A stretch of DNA of 64,000 bases from Dallia pectoralis (GCA_029465975.1 CM055743.1:17334507-17398506); one strand, 5' to 3'; shown: positions 49,021-61,020, counted from the stretch's first letter. Numbers and translations: made by a program. The notes: generated by a model not told the origin, from the sequence alone.

Positions 49021-49959
49021 CAAATTACACAGGGGCATTAGAGAAAGAAAAAAAACTTCAGAGACTCTGTGTTTGTGTGAAAATATAATATGGCTTTTCA
49101 AGAAATGATAAAAACACTATATAGTAAACATGCTCAATAAATCATGATTTTTTTCCCTTCCCTCCGTTTTTCCTTAGCACTCACGGGCAGCCTCATCTCA
49201 GAGTCCATGTTTGTCTTTTTGACAACTAACTTGAGAGATTGGCCTACATCAACTGTTTTGAGCTGTTGGTCTGATATATTTAGCTTTGTTTTAGAGGGAG
49301 GTTTCGTATTACAATATCTTACCACGTGTGCCAACATTTAGAAATTCCTCACTTCTTGACTCAAAGAGCACTATTTCGCGTTGTCTAAAATAAGCTGTTA
49401 TAAATTAGACAATTTAGTCCGGAAGTTTGAATGTAAATGACTTTTTGTGGCAATCCAGTCTCTTCAAGCGATGTGTCATGATGATGCAGGTAAACAAAAA
49501 TGACAGCTCCGCAACAACATTAACAATTTTTGGGTTACAGTTCTCAAGAGATAACTTTTTGTTTGTTAATAAAGTCCGGCGGACATATTTTTTATGAAAA
49601 TTGCATTTTAATTTGCCAAAAATCGAAGTATGACAAGAACTCAGTCGGGTCACTCCCAAACAGTAAACAAATGTTTTTCCAGGCGTACATACAGTCTAAG
49701 CGAATGCTCGTGGACATTTGCTTTTCATATAACATTAATCATCGACCATCAACACATCATCTACATCGACGTGCTTGTCCGTCAGTTTCTTTTTCTAAGG
49801 GCGAGTGGCATTTGTTATTATCTGACTTCTATCGCCAAACTTCCGGTCGGCCGTCAAACCGAACTCTCATTAACTCCCCGGTCTCCGGATCACATGTCAT
49901 TCCGGAACAGACGGATGCATCCGGAACCTATTAAAGCCCCACCCCCCGTTTACCTATTA
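49021..49959. other. Unique sequence, no gene recognised
   Basis: AT-rich unique DNA. Overlapping frames of 118-134 codons (49530-49986) have no recognised domain. Confidence 0.5.
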
Positions 49960-50220
49960 AGGCAGAAAAAGGCTCCTCTGAGGTAAATCTGTAATGGAAA
50001 ATGACCGTTCACCCATTAAGGTAAGTAAATAAATAAATAAAGGAGGACTGCAAAAAATGCAAATGAGGGTGACGACGAAGTACTTTGAGGTGACTTTGCC
50101 GCGCAGCAGCGATTCATCACCGCGGCTGGGAATGCACACCTCGCTGTCCTTAGCATATTCTAATGAAGCCCGCTATGCAAATGAGGCTGCCCTTTTCCCT
50201 CGCTTCCTCTCTTAGGTTCG
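49960..50220. promoter_or_regulatory. Candidate regulatory element with duplicated octamer
   Basis: The 12-mer ATGCAAATGAGG, containing the POU octamer ATGCAAAT, occurs at 50057-50068 and again at 50175-50186. The block also holds paired CACCCATTAAGG / CCTATTAAGG-type words near its left edge and CpG-rich words between the octamers. Consistent with a POU-responsive enhancer; unproven. Confidence 0.35.
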
Positions 50221-51559
50221 TCTTCCGAACCAGGGAAACGGTGGCGTGTGGCAGGCTGGTGCGAGCGTGAAACCCCCCCCCCATGCGCTCGTAACAACGA
50301 GACACGGCGTGATATTGGACATCGACACGATTTTTTGGTCAGTGTTGTCGCAACCGTGTGTGTTCGTGGTCGTACACAAACACGAACACAGAGGACGCTC
50401 ATATTTAGTTAGAAGCCCGAGGTGAACAAAAACAACACATACGCTGTCATCTATACAAACACTCAATAGCCAATCAAACAATTATCGTCGACTCGATAAC
50501 GCCGGCCCTTGTCAGGGTTCTCGTGCATCCAAAAAAAAAGACTCTTTCAACAGCCCCTATCTCACCCGAGGTAGAGAAAACGTAACAGATCGGATCATTT
50601 GATAAATATCCGGCTCGGTTAGAGATGCACGGAAAAGTATTTGACGGGGCGCGGAACGGCCAAGTACACATACCCTTACGATGACTTTGAACCTCTGGGG
50701 CTTGTAAAGGGGAGACATAAATATTGAAATATTAAAATGAAAAATGCAGCATGCCACACGGCGCGCAGGACCGAGGAAGATGCAGGCGAGCCTGTGGTGA
50801 GTCCTCCATCACCAACACCACCACGCCGTTTCCTACTGCGCTCCACCCGCGGCTCCACGCAGGAAGTCAAGTGTACGAACAAGTGTACGAACAAGCTTTA
50901 TCGTGATGTAGTCCTTATGAACCACTATGTTTTCAAATGTGGGCGTGTCAAAATTACAGCGGATTGACAACTCATCACCTCGCCACCACCGCACACAAAT
51001 ATTACCCACAATCCTTACTGTGAACGCTCAACACAATGTTTAAATGGACACACACAAATCAGTGCACTCCTTCCGTTTCCTCCTTCTGTATTCGTTCCTA
51101 CTTACTCATAGCTCATCGCCCTCACGCATATAGACGCAGACACACATAAACTCAACACACACACACACGAACGCACTCACAAAACACCGGACATTTATAG
51201 ATAGGTAACATTACTGGGCAGCGGTAATTAAAGCAAAAACGAATTCTGGTCCGATGGCTGGAGGAGTATTCTAGTCAGACATTATTAATCAATGCCTGTG
51301 TCGCCAGGCATTAGATGAGCCTCTGAATACACCTATTGGTATTTTATAATACGCTGTCTGTTAAATATGCTCGTCTAGATTTCCTGTTTGGTGCCCTTTC
51401 ATGTACACTTAATGTAATTTAGAAACAGAATGTAATATACGGGTGTTTTACATATTTAAACCCTTTGCATTTCTATGTGTTTCGGCTTAATCTATTTATC
51501 CGTTGTTGTTAAGAAAGCCAGTGTACTGGGAAGTCACAGAGGTTGTTCCCTTCTACCAA
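50221..51559. other. Unique sequence, no gene recognised
   Basis: CpG-containing DNA to about 50900, then AT-rich. A CA run lies near 51153-51168. CGAACAAGTGTA is duplicated at about 50870-50895. No domain in the short frames. Confidence 0.5.
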
Positions 51560-52060
51560 TGGGACAAAAAACTAAACCCAAAATTCTACAGGTCCATACC
51601 AATCCTACCAAGTCTATCTAAAAAACTCTAAACCCAGTTTATCTCTCACCGTACTGTCTCTGCTCTTCAAAAATGTTTTTGGGGTTTCTGGATGCACCTC
51701 ACCTACATGAAACGTCCTAAAAGTCATTAATTTATAGACAGGAATAATCACCGTGAAGCTATCAGCTTGATGGCATTCCACAGGGTTCTATTCTTGGGCC
51801 GACCTTGATTTCTGTCTACATTGCCGGTGTTCCTCTAGCTTCCTTTGATTCTCTTGATTAACTTTACATTAGTCGATTGTGTTTTATATATATATATGGG
51901 CCCTACATTGAACACTTCGATTACATCATACCTCACATGATCTCCATCTGCTCTGGAACCCTTTAGCCACTTGTTAAGGCCACGTAGCATAAATATCGCT
52001 AGACCCATTGTGGTCAGCTTCTCTATAAAACCTGGCTAGGTTAAAAGCTGCCTAGAACTT
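51560..52060 (+). mobile_element. Non-LTR retrotransposon (LINE) fragment
   Basis: A decayed piece of a LINE reverse transcriptase, recognised from its translation (see the pseudogene entry). Neither a 5' end, an endonuclease domain nor a clear 3' tail is visible, so it is an internal fragment. Limits are approximate. Confidence 0.7.
51769..51942 (+). pseudogene. LINE reverse transcriptase remnant
   Basis: Frame at 51769 reads DGIPQGSILGPTL then SVYIAGVP, matching the conserved RT block G(V/I)PQGSILGPxLF...YINDxP of non-LTR retrotransposons. About 20 codons further, in another frame, VDCVLY precedes GPTLNTS. This corresponds to the catalytic YADD-TVLY box, here damaged so that only one acidic residue remains. 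Stops at 51859 and downstream and at least one frameshift make it non-functional. The clade (jockey/CR1/Rex-like) cannot be resolved from so short a piece. Confidence 0.75.
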
Positions 52061-53198
52061 CTACCACCCATACTTTTCTAGCAGAATTTGAGTAGAATAT
52101 AACCTCCATTATAACGTCTACATTCTCAATGCATAGAAAAAAAGAATGAAATTACTTCACAACAGAGACAGGAAGTAAAACATTGAAAAGGGAGTTGGAG
52201 ATTTAAAATTGGGTAGTAAACAAGTGACAGAAAGAGAACAAGTCCATTACACAACGTTAATCCTTTTTATGTTTTAATATATAATTTCAATGAACATCCG
52301 GCGACCGGCTCAACGAAATCAGCTCGGCTATTCCAGAAACCGGCACGCTGATCAAAAGTCCCCTGTGTACATGAGCATCTACAGAATGAACACAATAAAA
52401 GATATGCGATTTCACCAATGAACCGATACACACAGTGTGCCCGCCCCCAAATAACTACACAGGGCAAACAAAGAGAAGGATTTATATCGAGAACGGCTGG
52501 GAAAGACAAGCGAGGAAAGAGCGGAAGCTGAGTGAGAGAGAGAGGAGGACTGGTGGGAGAGACTGATCGCCGCTGATCTCCGACAATAAACGGGCCAGAC
52601 AAGAGGCAAGTGTACTGCCTCTCCGACACTAATTGGCCGTGAAAGGTGACCCGCGGCGAGGCGGCCCGTTACTCTGCTCCAATCGGCATGGCCGCGCCGC
52701 TGTCGTCCTGATTGCGCGTGACACCAGGCAGCCGACCGTCAACCCAGGCCCAGCCACCAGCCGGGGGTTGGGGGAGGAGGGGGGCGTATGACAAACACAT
52801 AGGGACAGAGACTGTGGAGTGATAGAGAGAAGGTGGGGAGGAGGGAGGTGGTGAGGTAGGAGGGAGATGGTTTGAGAGGAGGTGAGGGGGGAAGGAGAAA
52901 ATTGTCTGGGTAAAGACAGTCACGCTGGAAATTAACATCTCACAGATCGTTTTAATTACGATAAAACCAACAGAAACGTGTCCGGGTGGAGGGAGAGAAC
53001 GTCCTTATTGACACAGCGGCACAGCGAGTGTAAATAAAAAGATCGCCGTACTCACTGAGACCTCCTCGGTGATATTTTCCGAAAGTGATGAAAATGACCT
53101 GAATGATGTCACCGCTTTTCGGTCGTTAGTTAATTGAAACATTAATAGGGCTGAATTATCGGGTGAGAAATGTGGCGCGGCCCTCGGATTACATCCTG
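52061..53198. other. Unique sequence with purine-rich tract, no gene recognised
   Basis: GA/GGG-rich tract at about 52760-52905. A 120-codon minus-strand frame (52267-52629) has no recognised domain. The right part (about 52640-53160) has CpG/TAAT-mixed, enhancer-like texture. Confidence 0.45.
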
Positions 53199-53246
53199 GA
53201 TACACAGACGAGCCAAAACATTATGACCACCTGTCTCATTTGTCTT
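53199..53246. mobile_element. Tc1-like terminal fragment
   Basis: GATACACAGACGAGCC followed by AAAACATTATGACCACCTG matches the terminus of a fish Tc1-like family (TACACCGATCAGCC...ACATTATGACCACCTGCC). Only about 45 bp remain, and similarity stops right where the 13-bp minisatellite begins. Confidence 0.75.
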
Positions 53247-53251
53247 ATGTC

Positions 53252-54580
53252 TAACCCTGGACTCTACCCCTGGACTCTACCCCTGGACTCTACCCCTGGA
53301 CTCTACCCCTGGACTCTACCCCTGGACTCTACCACTGGACTCTACCCCTGGACTCTACCCCTGGACTCTACCCCTAACCCTGGACTCTACCCCTGGACTC
53401 TAACCCTGGACTCTACCCCTGGACTATACCACTGGACTCTACCCCTAACCCTGGACTCTACCCCTGGACTCTAACCCTGGACTCTAACCCTGGACTCTAA
53501 CCCTGGACTCTACCCCTGGACTCTACCCCTAACCCTGGACTCTACCCCTGGACTATACCCCTGGACTCTACCCCTGGACTCTACCCCTGGACTCTACCCC
53601 TGGACTCTACCCCTGGACTCTACCACTGGACTCTACCCCTGGACTCTACCCCTGGACTCTACCCCCTAACCCTGGACTCTACCCCTGGACTCTAACCCTG
53701 GACTCTACCCCTGGACTATACCACTGGACTCTACCCCTAACCCTGGACTCTACCCCTGGACTCTAACCCTGGACTCTAACCCTGGACTCTAACCCTGGAC
53801 TCTACCCCTGGACTCTACCCCTAACCCTGGACTCTACCCCTGGACTATACCCCTGGACTCTACCCCTGGACTCTACCCCTGGACTCTACCACTGGACTCT
53901 ACCCCTAACCCTGGACTCTAACCCTGGACTCTAACCCTGGACTATACCACTGGACTCTACCCCTAACCCTGGACTCTACCCCTGGACTCTAACCCTGGAC
54001 TCTAACCCTGGACTCTACCCCTGGACTCTACCCCTAACCCTGGACTCTACCCCTGGACTCTACCCCTGGACTCTACCCCTAACCCTGGACTCTACCCCTG
54101 GACTCTACCCCTAACCCTGGACTCTACCCCTGGACTCTACCCCTGGACTCTACCCCTGGACTCTACCCCTGGACTCTACCCCTGGACTCTACCACTGGAC
54201 TCTACCCCTAACCCTGGACTCTAACCCTGGACTCTAACCCTGGACTATACCACTGGACTCTACCCCTAACCCTGGACTCTACCCCTGGACTCTAACCCTG
54301 GACTCTAACCCTGGACTCTACCCCTGGACTCTACCCCTAACCCTGGACTCTACCCCTGGACTCTACCCCTGGACTCTACCCCTGGACTCTACCCCTAACC
54401 CTGGACTCTACCCCTGGACTCTACCCCTGGACTCTACCCCTAACCCTGGACTCTACCCCTGGACTCTACCCCTGGACTCTACCCCTGGACTCTACCCCTG
54501 GACTCTACCCCTGGACTATACCCCTGGACTCTACCCCTGGACTCTACCCCTGGACTCTACCCCTGGACTCTACCCCTGGA
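53252..54580. repeat. 13-bp minisatellite, left part (split by a hAT insertion)
   Basis: Units near CCTGGACTCTACC (13 bp) mixed with shorter CCCTAACCCTGG junctions and CTATACCACTGG variants. The CTATACCACTGG marker recurs at about 292-303 bp spacings (53421 to 53713, 53939 to 54242), showing block duplication. The array resumes at 56311 after the inserted transposon. Confidence 0.96.
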
Positions 54581-56309
54581 CAGGGGTGGTAAGTAACGAA
54601 GTAAAAATACTTCGTTACTTTACTCAAGTATTTTTTTCGGGTATCTGTACTTTACTTGAGTATTTTTTATTTGCATCTACTTTTACTTTTACTCCACTAC
54701 AATATTAAAGACAAAATGTACTTTTTACTCCGATACATTTCCCCATGCCCGCTCCAAGTATTATTACACTGGCTTTCCAAAACAATGAAAAACGTGTTTT
54801 TCTTAATAAAAAAACAATGCGCGAGGCCGCGAGCTCTCTCCCAGCACACGCGCACATAGGCTAGCCTATGCTAGTTGTTGTCAGTCCGTCATTGTGAAGT
54901 AGAAGATGTCCGGCGTTGAAACAGGTGAACACGCAGCTCTCGCTGCCAGCTCGCCCAGCAATGAGATCCCGACACCGACAGGGATCATCACCCATGGCCA
55001 TATCTACGGGATATGTTCAAATTCATTGCTGTCAAGGGAGATTCGTATCTGTTGAGATGTCAACTTTGCCTGCCACGGGTGAATGACATTTCAGCCTTTC
55101 AAACTTCACCTTCAAATTTGAGAAAACATATTGAGGTGAGTTAACGTTATTTTTGTTACTATTGTTGTTGAGTGATTTGATTTCATATTGAAATGTGCCT
55201 TATACACAGCTAGCCTAGCTAACAATAGTCAATATTGATAGCGCGGTAAAGTTAGTTTTACGATGGACATTCGGTGGATATTCATATTCACTAGTGAAAA
55301 TTAACAGTTCAGGAGAGTGACCAGCATCGATTCCTGATGAGGTTAAGTTTTTTTATTGGAAAATGGTTGGTTCTTCCCTGCATGCTGCCGATCCATCGGT
55401 CATGGATGATCCAGTCGGGGGTAGACTTGGAGTCAAATTTGCCATACTAACGTTAGCTCAGTGTTTCCCAAACTTTTTTCTTTCACTGCACACTGTTTAA
55501 TGTGAAAACATCTCACTGCACAGCACACCACCATGACATTAAACAGGTTACAAAATAACAGCAGATAATATAACCTATTTATACTTTTTGAATGCAGCTG
55601 TGTTGCCTCTTGTAATAATGACATGAAATAATGACATGAAAACATTATTTAAAGAAATGGTAAGCCTACAATTTCAGAAATTTACATTATAAAAAGTGAA
55701 TGTGGATTTTTCCTGTGCCACACATGGGCAGCTCTTACATCATGTGAGGCCAGCACACCCTTTGCTAACTTAGCTATCTATCACTGCATTGATAACAATT
55801 GTTTCAATAAAGCTGGCAAGCCACATGTAAGCTACTGTATATGGTTGTTTATAACAGTTTTATACTTGGGGAAATGCACATATATTAATCCATTCTTTCT
55901 ATCTTGCAGAGATAAGCAGAAGAAAGACATTCATACAGGTTTGAAACAACTTGAGGGTGAGTAAATGATGACACCATTTTCATTTTTGGCTGAACTATCC
56001 TTTTAAGGTGCTTCATTGATAGGAAATCTGATCTGAATCTTAATTGCAGTATATAATGTTATAATTTGTTCAATAAAAACATTGGATATCACCCGAAAAC
56101 AATTGCTTTGATTAATTATTGATATTTACAGTTAATTTGAATATTTACTTTTACTTCCAGTACTTAAGTACTTTTTAAATCGAATACTTTTGTACTTTTA
56201 CTCAAGTGATATTTTAATGGAGGACTTTCTACTTGTACTGGAGTAATAGTGTATTTAAGTACAAACACTTTTACTTGAGTATAACTTCTGAGTACTTTTA
56301 CCACCTCTG
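54581..56309 (+). mobile_element. Defective hAT transposon inserted in a minisatellite
   Basis: Ends are inverted: CAGGGGTGGTAAGTAAC on the left against CAGAGGTGGTAAAAGTA on the reverse strand at the right. Subterminal regions are rich in AAGTA/TACTT words. It interrupts the 13-bp array, and CCCTGGAC (8 bp) can be read on both sides (left copy 54574-54581, sharing its last base with the element tip; right copy 56310-56317), as expected for hAT. It carries one BED-type exon but no catalytic DDE or dimerisation region. At about 55951-56010 there is a GAGGGTGAGTAAATGATGACA-like stretch typical of repetitive fish DNA, and CAGTGTTTCCCAAACTT at 55460 looks like another hAT tip, so the interior may be composite. 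Confidence 0.88.
54906..55135 (+). pseudogene. hAT transposase first exon with BED zinc finger
   Basis: An ATG at 54906 opens a frame (MSGVETGEH...) that needs one frameshift before 54995. From there 47 codons read WPYLRDMF, then CQLC, then SNLRKHIE. This is the BED-type zinc finger of hAT transposases: the aromatic start, the Cx2C pair and the terminal His. The exon ends GAG followed by GTGAGT at 55136, a consensus splice donor. The expected downstream exons are not present in the element, so it cannot make transposase. Confidence 0.8.
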
Positions 56310-56310
56310 C

Positions 56311-56663
56311 CCTGGACTATACCCCTGGACTCTACCCCTGGACTCTACCCCTGGACTCTACCCCTGGACTCTACCCCTGGACTCTACCCTGGACTCTACC
56401 CCTGGACTCTACCCCTGGATTCTAACCCTGGACTCTACCCCTGGACTCTACCCCTGGACTCTACCCCTGGACTCTACCCCTGGACTCTACCCCTGGACTC
56501 TACCCCTGGACTCTACCCCTGGATTCTAACCCTGGACTCTACCCCTGGACTCTACCCCTGGACTCTACCCCTGGACTCTACCCCTGGATTCTAACCCTGG
56601 ACTCTACCCCTGGACTCTACCCCTGGACTCTACCCCTGGACTCTACCCCTACTCTAGACCCCT
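56311..56663. repeat. 13-bp minisatellite, right part
   Basis: Continuation of the array that starts at 53252, with the same 13-bp unit. Here CTGGATTCTAACC variants appear instead of the CTATACCACTGG markers of the left part, so the two halves have diverged or expanded separately since the insertion. Confidence 0.95.
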
Positions 56664-56925
56664 GAGGTGTCCTGTAGTATCTGGTACTATGACATTAGCA
56701 TCGAATCATTCAAGTCCTTCAGTCCTTGGATCGGACTTGTTTCGTCGAACAGTTGGGAGGCAATTTGGAGGCAAACCTGGGCTGCAACAAAGTTCCGGTT
56801 GGTGACATGTGTTGATCTGACATCCCGGGTCCAGGGTTTCCCAACACGTCGACTGCTGCATTCTTGAACTCTCTAATTTAGTTTTGTGTATATTTCTGTG
56901 CTATGAGTGTTGGTTTATGTACTTC
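56664..56925. other. Unique spacer
   Basis: Short unique sequence between the minisatellite and the GT microsatellite. Nothing recognised. Confidence 0.5.
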
Positions 56926-57084
<159 letters not shown>

Positions 57085-57466
57085 GTGTGTGTCTCCAGGT
57101 GTAGTGTAAGGCTCTCAGATTAATATTCGGCTAATGCATTAACGATGTACTGTCAGTCCTGAGTCTAGTCAGAAGTAATCGAGCTTTCCTGAGCTACAGC
57201 TACCTTTCGTGGTACATCCCGACCACCCTGTGAGCTCAGTTCACCCAGAAGGCCCGTCCATTACAATCACCGCCGGCCTGTAAAGATGCCCGGACCAATG
57301 CCTGGACCACCATCAATCCCTCACTCCGATAACAGTACATTACAAGAGCTAGAAACTTCTCCCAGAAATATGGCCTTATCGATTTTAGCCACGAGAGTAA
57401 AGAGACGAAGCTGGATCTTTTTACACACGGGAGCCAGACTGTTGGAGCCAGAAGGGAAAGAGCTGG
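57085..57466. other. Unique sequence, no gene recognised
   Basis: Unique DNA leading into the G-rich array. Nothing recognised. Confidence 0.5.
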
Positions 57467-57557
57467 GAGGTTGGGAGGTGGGGGTTGGGAGGTGGGGGTT
57501 GGGAGGTGGGGGTTGGGAGGTGGGGGTTGGGAGGTGGGGGTTGGGAGGTGGGGGTTG
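57467..57557 (+). repeat. G-rich 14-bp minisatellite (G-quadruplex-prone)
   Basis: About 6.5 copies of GGGAGGTGGGGGTT. Each unit supplies several G-runs of three or more separated by 1-4 bases, so the plus strand has many ways to form intramolecular G-quadruplexes. Confidence 0.92.
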
Positions 57558-59389
57558 GCTGTTCTCCGCTACTGGCGTAGCGATATCGGACCGCGGTCTA
57601 CATCAATAACAACTTGGGTTGACATCTTCACAATTACGGTCCAGACGGGTCAATAGAAGGACCGCTGTTGCTTGAACGTGACAGGATGTGGGACCAGCTC
57701 TGGAGGTGACTGGCACCACCCATTGGTTCTGGCCGTATAAATCTCACTCGCGCATTTGAATACCGGTTACCGTAAAATTGACACAACATGCGGTAGAGCC
57801 AACGTGAGCTCTGTGCTTTTGAGACTGAAATAATGTTTTTTTATGAATATAAATAGATTGGAAAACAGTAAACATTTTAAGGAGAGAAAAACAAGGCCAG
57901 AAGAGGTGAGGAGAAAAAAATCTTTTTTAGTGCTCTGAGGAGGTGTTTGATACTTTTCAGATGTTTTTGATAAAAAACAGTGTTTTGTACCGTTCAACTT
58001 AAGCTTGCCAAAAACAATTTGGTGAGCATTATATAACAACAGATGAGTTAGAAGTGGCCTGACAAAGTCGTTGGCTGGAGAGTTAAAATGTTACGGAAGA
58101 AGTTAGAAGATCAAGGACAGAGGAGGTGGATAAAGAGTTTTCCCGAGAACATTTCTAGGCATTGAAGAAGAAAAGTAGTCAGCGTGGATTAAAGGATAAT
58201 GTGTCCAATTCCACGTTCCTAGATGATCTGTCAACAATCAGCTAGCAAGTTAGCATGCAGCAATCCACAAGAGGCTTCTTTTAAGTACTCGACACTGACT
58301 GACAGTAGAATAATCCAAAAAATGCATTCGCTCACAAAAAGAGCAGTCCACTTAGCTCTAGTTAGAAAAAAACTGAAATAAAAAAAAACATGGATAAATC
58401 TCCTGCTTTCAAAACAATGACAATTAGGTCAACCATTTTGGATCCTAGTTGATCTGACAACGATCAGGTAGAATCTCATCCAGATGTAATGGAAACAGAC
58501 GGACAGTAAGTTGACCCATTTATTGAATATGTTGAGAGTCTAAGAGACTCCTAGCTAACGTGAAATGGCTACTTCGAGAATCCGACACAACAAGCGAAGT
58601 TCACTGCACATGTGCAGAACTCTACGGATTAATAGTTTTGAGAAGCAAAGATATGAATACTGGATACGCAACTAGCCAGTCAAAAAAAAACATCTAGAGG
58701 CTAATCTTCTAGTGTGGAACTAGAATAAAAAGATTGGAATAAAATTGTGTTTTTGAGAACACCAGAGTTTTAATATAAATAATATGTTAAAATGTGCATT
58801 TTTGAAAGCATCTTAATTTTACAGTTATGTTGTGACAACCGACCAAATTGAATATTTGATAGTGTCACACGTAGTGTTTGCAAGACATGTTATTGTCAAC
58901 AAAGTTTTCTTTAATTCAAAGACTTGCAAAAATGTTTTGATACAACTAACATGAATGCAACATAAGACAATGAACAACAAAGACACAAGGAACAAGGGAA
59001 CCTATACAGGAAGCTAACAATAAACACCAGGGAAATAAACAGGACATAGAAACACACGGACTAGAACTAACATATATTTAATATAGAAATGCAACTGCCG
59101 GCATGGCACGAGTAGCACAACATAAACTGTTCAAATGTAGAAAAAGTTCAAATAACGTAACAGAAGAGCCAAACTTTTGATTAAAAAAACACAAAGGCAT
59201 TTATTTCTCCCACCTTTCCCACCCATCGGGAAATATCAGGAAAATCGGAGTTGTCAGAAGCCACAAAAAAATCACACAAAGTGTCAGAAGTCATGCAATT
59301 AAAATTTAAAAAGTTCAGGTTTTTTTCAAACGCACGGCCCCGTCCTCCGCGGAGCGTCACGGCAAGACGCTAAGTTAACAAAGTGCAGG
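57558..59389. other. Unique AT-rich sequence, no gene recognised
   Basis: Long AT-rich, stop-dense DNA without recognisable exon or element. Confidence 0.55.
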
Positions 59390-59640
59390 GGGGGCAAATA
59401 ACAGCTGTGGGGGAGAAATAATGGCAGTTATCTGCTGGATTCCCTAAATGTGCCTTTCGTATAATAGTAATCAGCATATTTCATGCTGTCATTTTCTATT
59501 TAATTGCTCACCCCAACGGTTGGCTTCCCGGCGGTCGCTCGTACCCCTACTGAGCTTGGTGCCAGGCTAGAGAGAAGCACCGTTTTCGACGGACGGCCAC
59601 TCTCGTTTTAGGTAGCGGCGCCAGGAGCTCTTGACAAGTT
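59390..59640. promoter_or_regulatory. Candidate conserved non-coding element
   Basis: TTTAATTGCTCACC, ATAATAGTAATCAGC and CpG-bearing words in a compact block inside AT-rich DNA. Enhancer-like by texture. Confidence 0.28.
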
Positions 59641-60958
59641 AATTTCTTCTGCAATTATGCCATTTTGTGAGCAAATGAATAAAAAGGCCGTGCTCGACTA
59701 TTTTTCATTGTATGCAAAGCGTGGCGTTGTCAATTATATTAATGGGGAACGTATTGTAAGTAAGGTGTGGGGTAGGGCCAACACAACCAAACACAACAGG
59801 GAAATTCGCTTGTTGCTCACTGCAGACACACGACATTGGCCGACACATACATTATTCAGGATTTACGGGATTTATTAATAATAATTGCGCATTCCCACCA
59901 AAATCTATCTCAACGTTCTACGTTTAATTTTTAATGCCCTCAAATGCAACAGCGTTGCAGAAGGCATCAGATGAAATGCTCCCTGGAACGTTCGGTGCAC
60001 GTGAAGCTACCAGATGAACTACGCCAAGAAATGTAAACAATGTTTACCATTGTAGTAAAGAAAGTTCAACTAAGGGGTCATTTGCCCATTCCAGCTCCGA
60101 TCTTCTTTTTAATAAATACATGCGATAACTTTTGGCATAAAGCTACAGTGTAGTAAAGAAGACGCCTGACAGAGAAGTGGAAATTAGAAATTAAAGGTCT
60201 AGCTAACAACGACCATTTACCTCACATGGAAAACTAAATGGTGGTTCTCACATGTAAAACTCGAAGGCCAGCGAGAATTGAAGTATTTACACACATAACT
60301 GGCTGTCTTTTTTAGTTAAAGGGGGAAATAATTTAGTTTGTGTCCGAGGAGAATGCTTGGGTAGAAGGGGAGAAGTTAAAAAACGGTTACGGCCGTGTCA
60401 GAATATCGCCTCGTTCTTGACAATAGGATACAGCACGTCGTTTACATAATTTTCATATTCGTTTGATCATTTTTTGGCAGCCCTGCTATTAAATACCAAG
60501 CATGGCATCCTACTCTCACGCCAGGTAAAAGGGATCTCCTGAACGTGAGGACAGCTAAGGGAGATGAATAAACTCACCTTATGTTCACGCAGGGATAAGA
60601 AGGCTGGTGAAGTCGTTAAACCTTGATGACTTTGTCGCTTTGCGGAACGCTATCTACGACGAAACTGATAGTTGGTGAACTCAGTTCATGGGCACACCTT
60701 TTATTCTAAGTAATTTCACGGGACTTGATACTGGCCCACTGATACCAGCAGATCTTTTTAAATTAATGGAACAATAAAGGCTTTTTGAAAACCTTTTATG
60801 TCTGAGGAGAAAACCTAAGAAGTTTCCGTGGACAGACCTAGCCGGGGAAAAGCCGCCGAAATAGAGAAGTCTCGTCACCTTAGACAAGGGTCAAACACAC
60901 ACAAACTCCAAGAAAACACGGGTTTACATTTTATGGCATCCAAAAACACTGGATAGCT
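59641..60958. other. Unique sequence, no gene recognised
   Basis: A 73-codon plus-strand frame at 59657-59878 has an ordinary protein-like composition but no domain I recognise and no splice support. The remainder is AT-rich and unique. Confidence 0.45.
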
Positions 60959-60981
60959 TTTGTGTGTGTGTGTGTGTGTGC

Positions 60982-61018
<37 letters not shown>

Positions 61019-61020
61019 TG
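60959..61020. repeat. (GT)n microsatellite
   Basis: GT run with CGTG and GCGC interruptions. Confidence 0.92.

Noticed and set aside
53252..54580. CCCTAACCC words resembling vertebrate telomere repeats
   Set aside because: They are junction variants of the 13-bp unit (CCCTAACCCTGG), never two or more consecutive perfect CCCTAA hexamers, so not an interstitial telomere.
59657..59878. 73-codon frame as a small gene
   Set aside because: No domain, no splice or promoter context, and length within chance for 64 kb of six-frame sequence.
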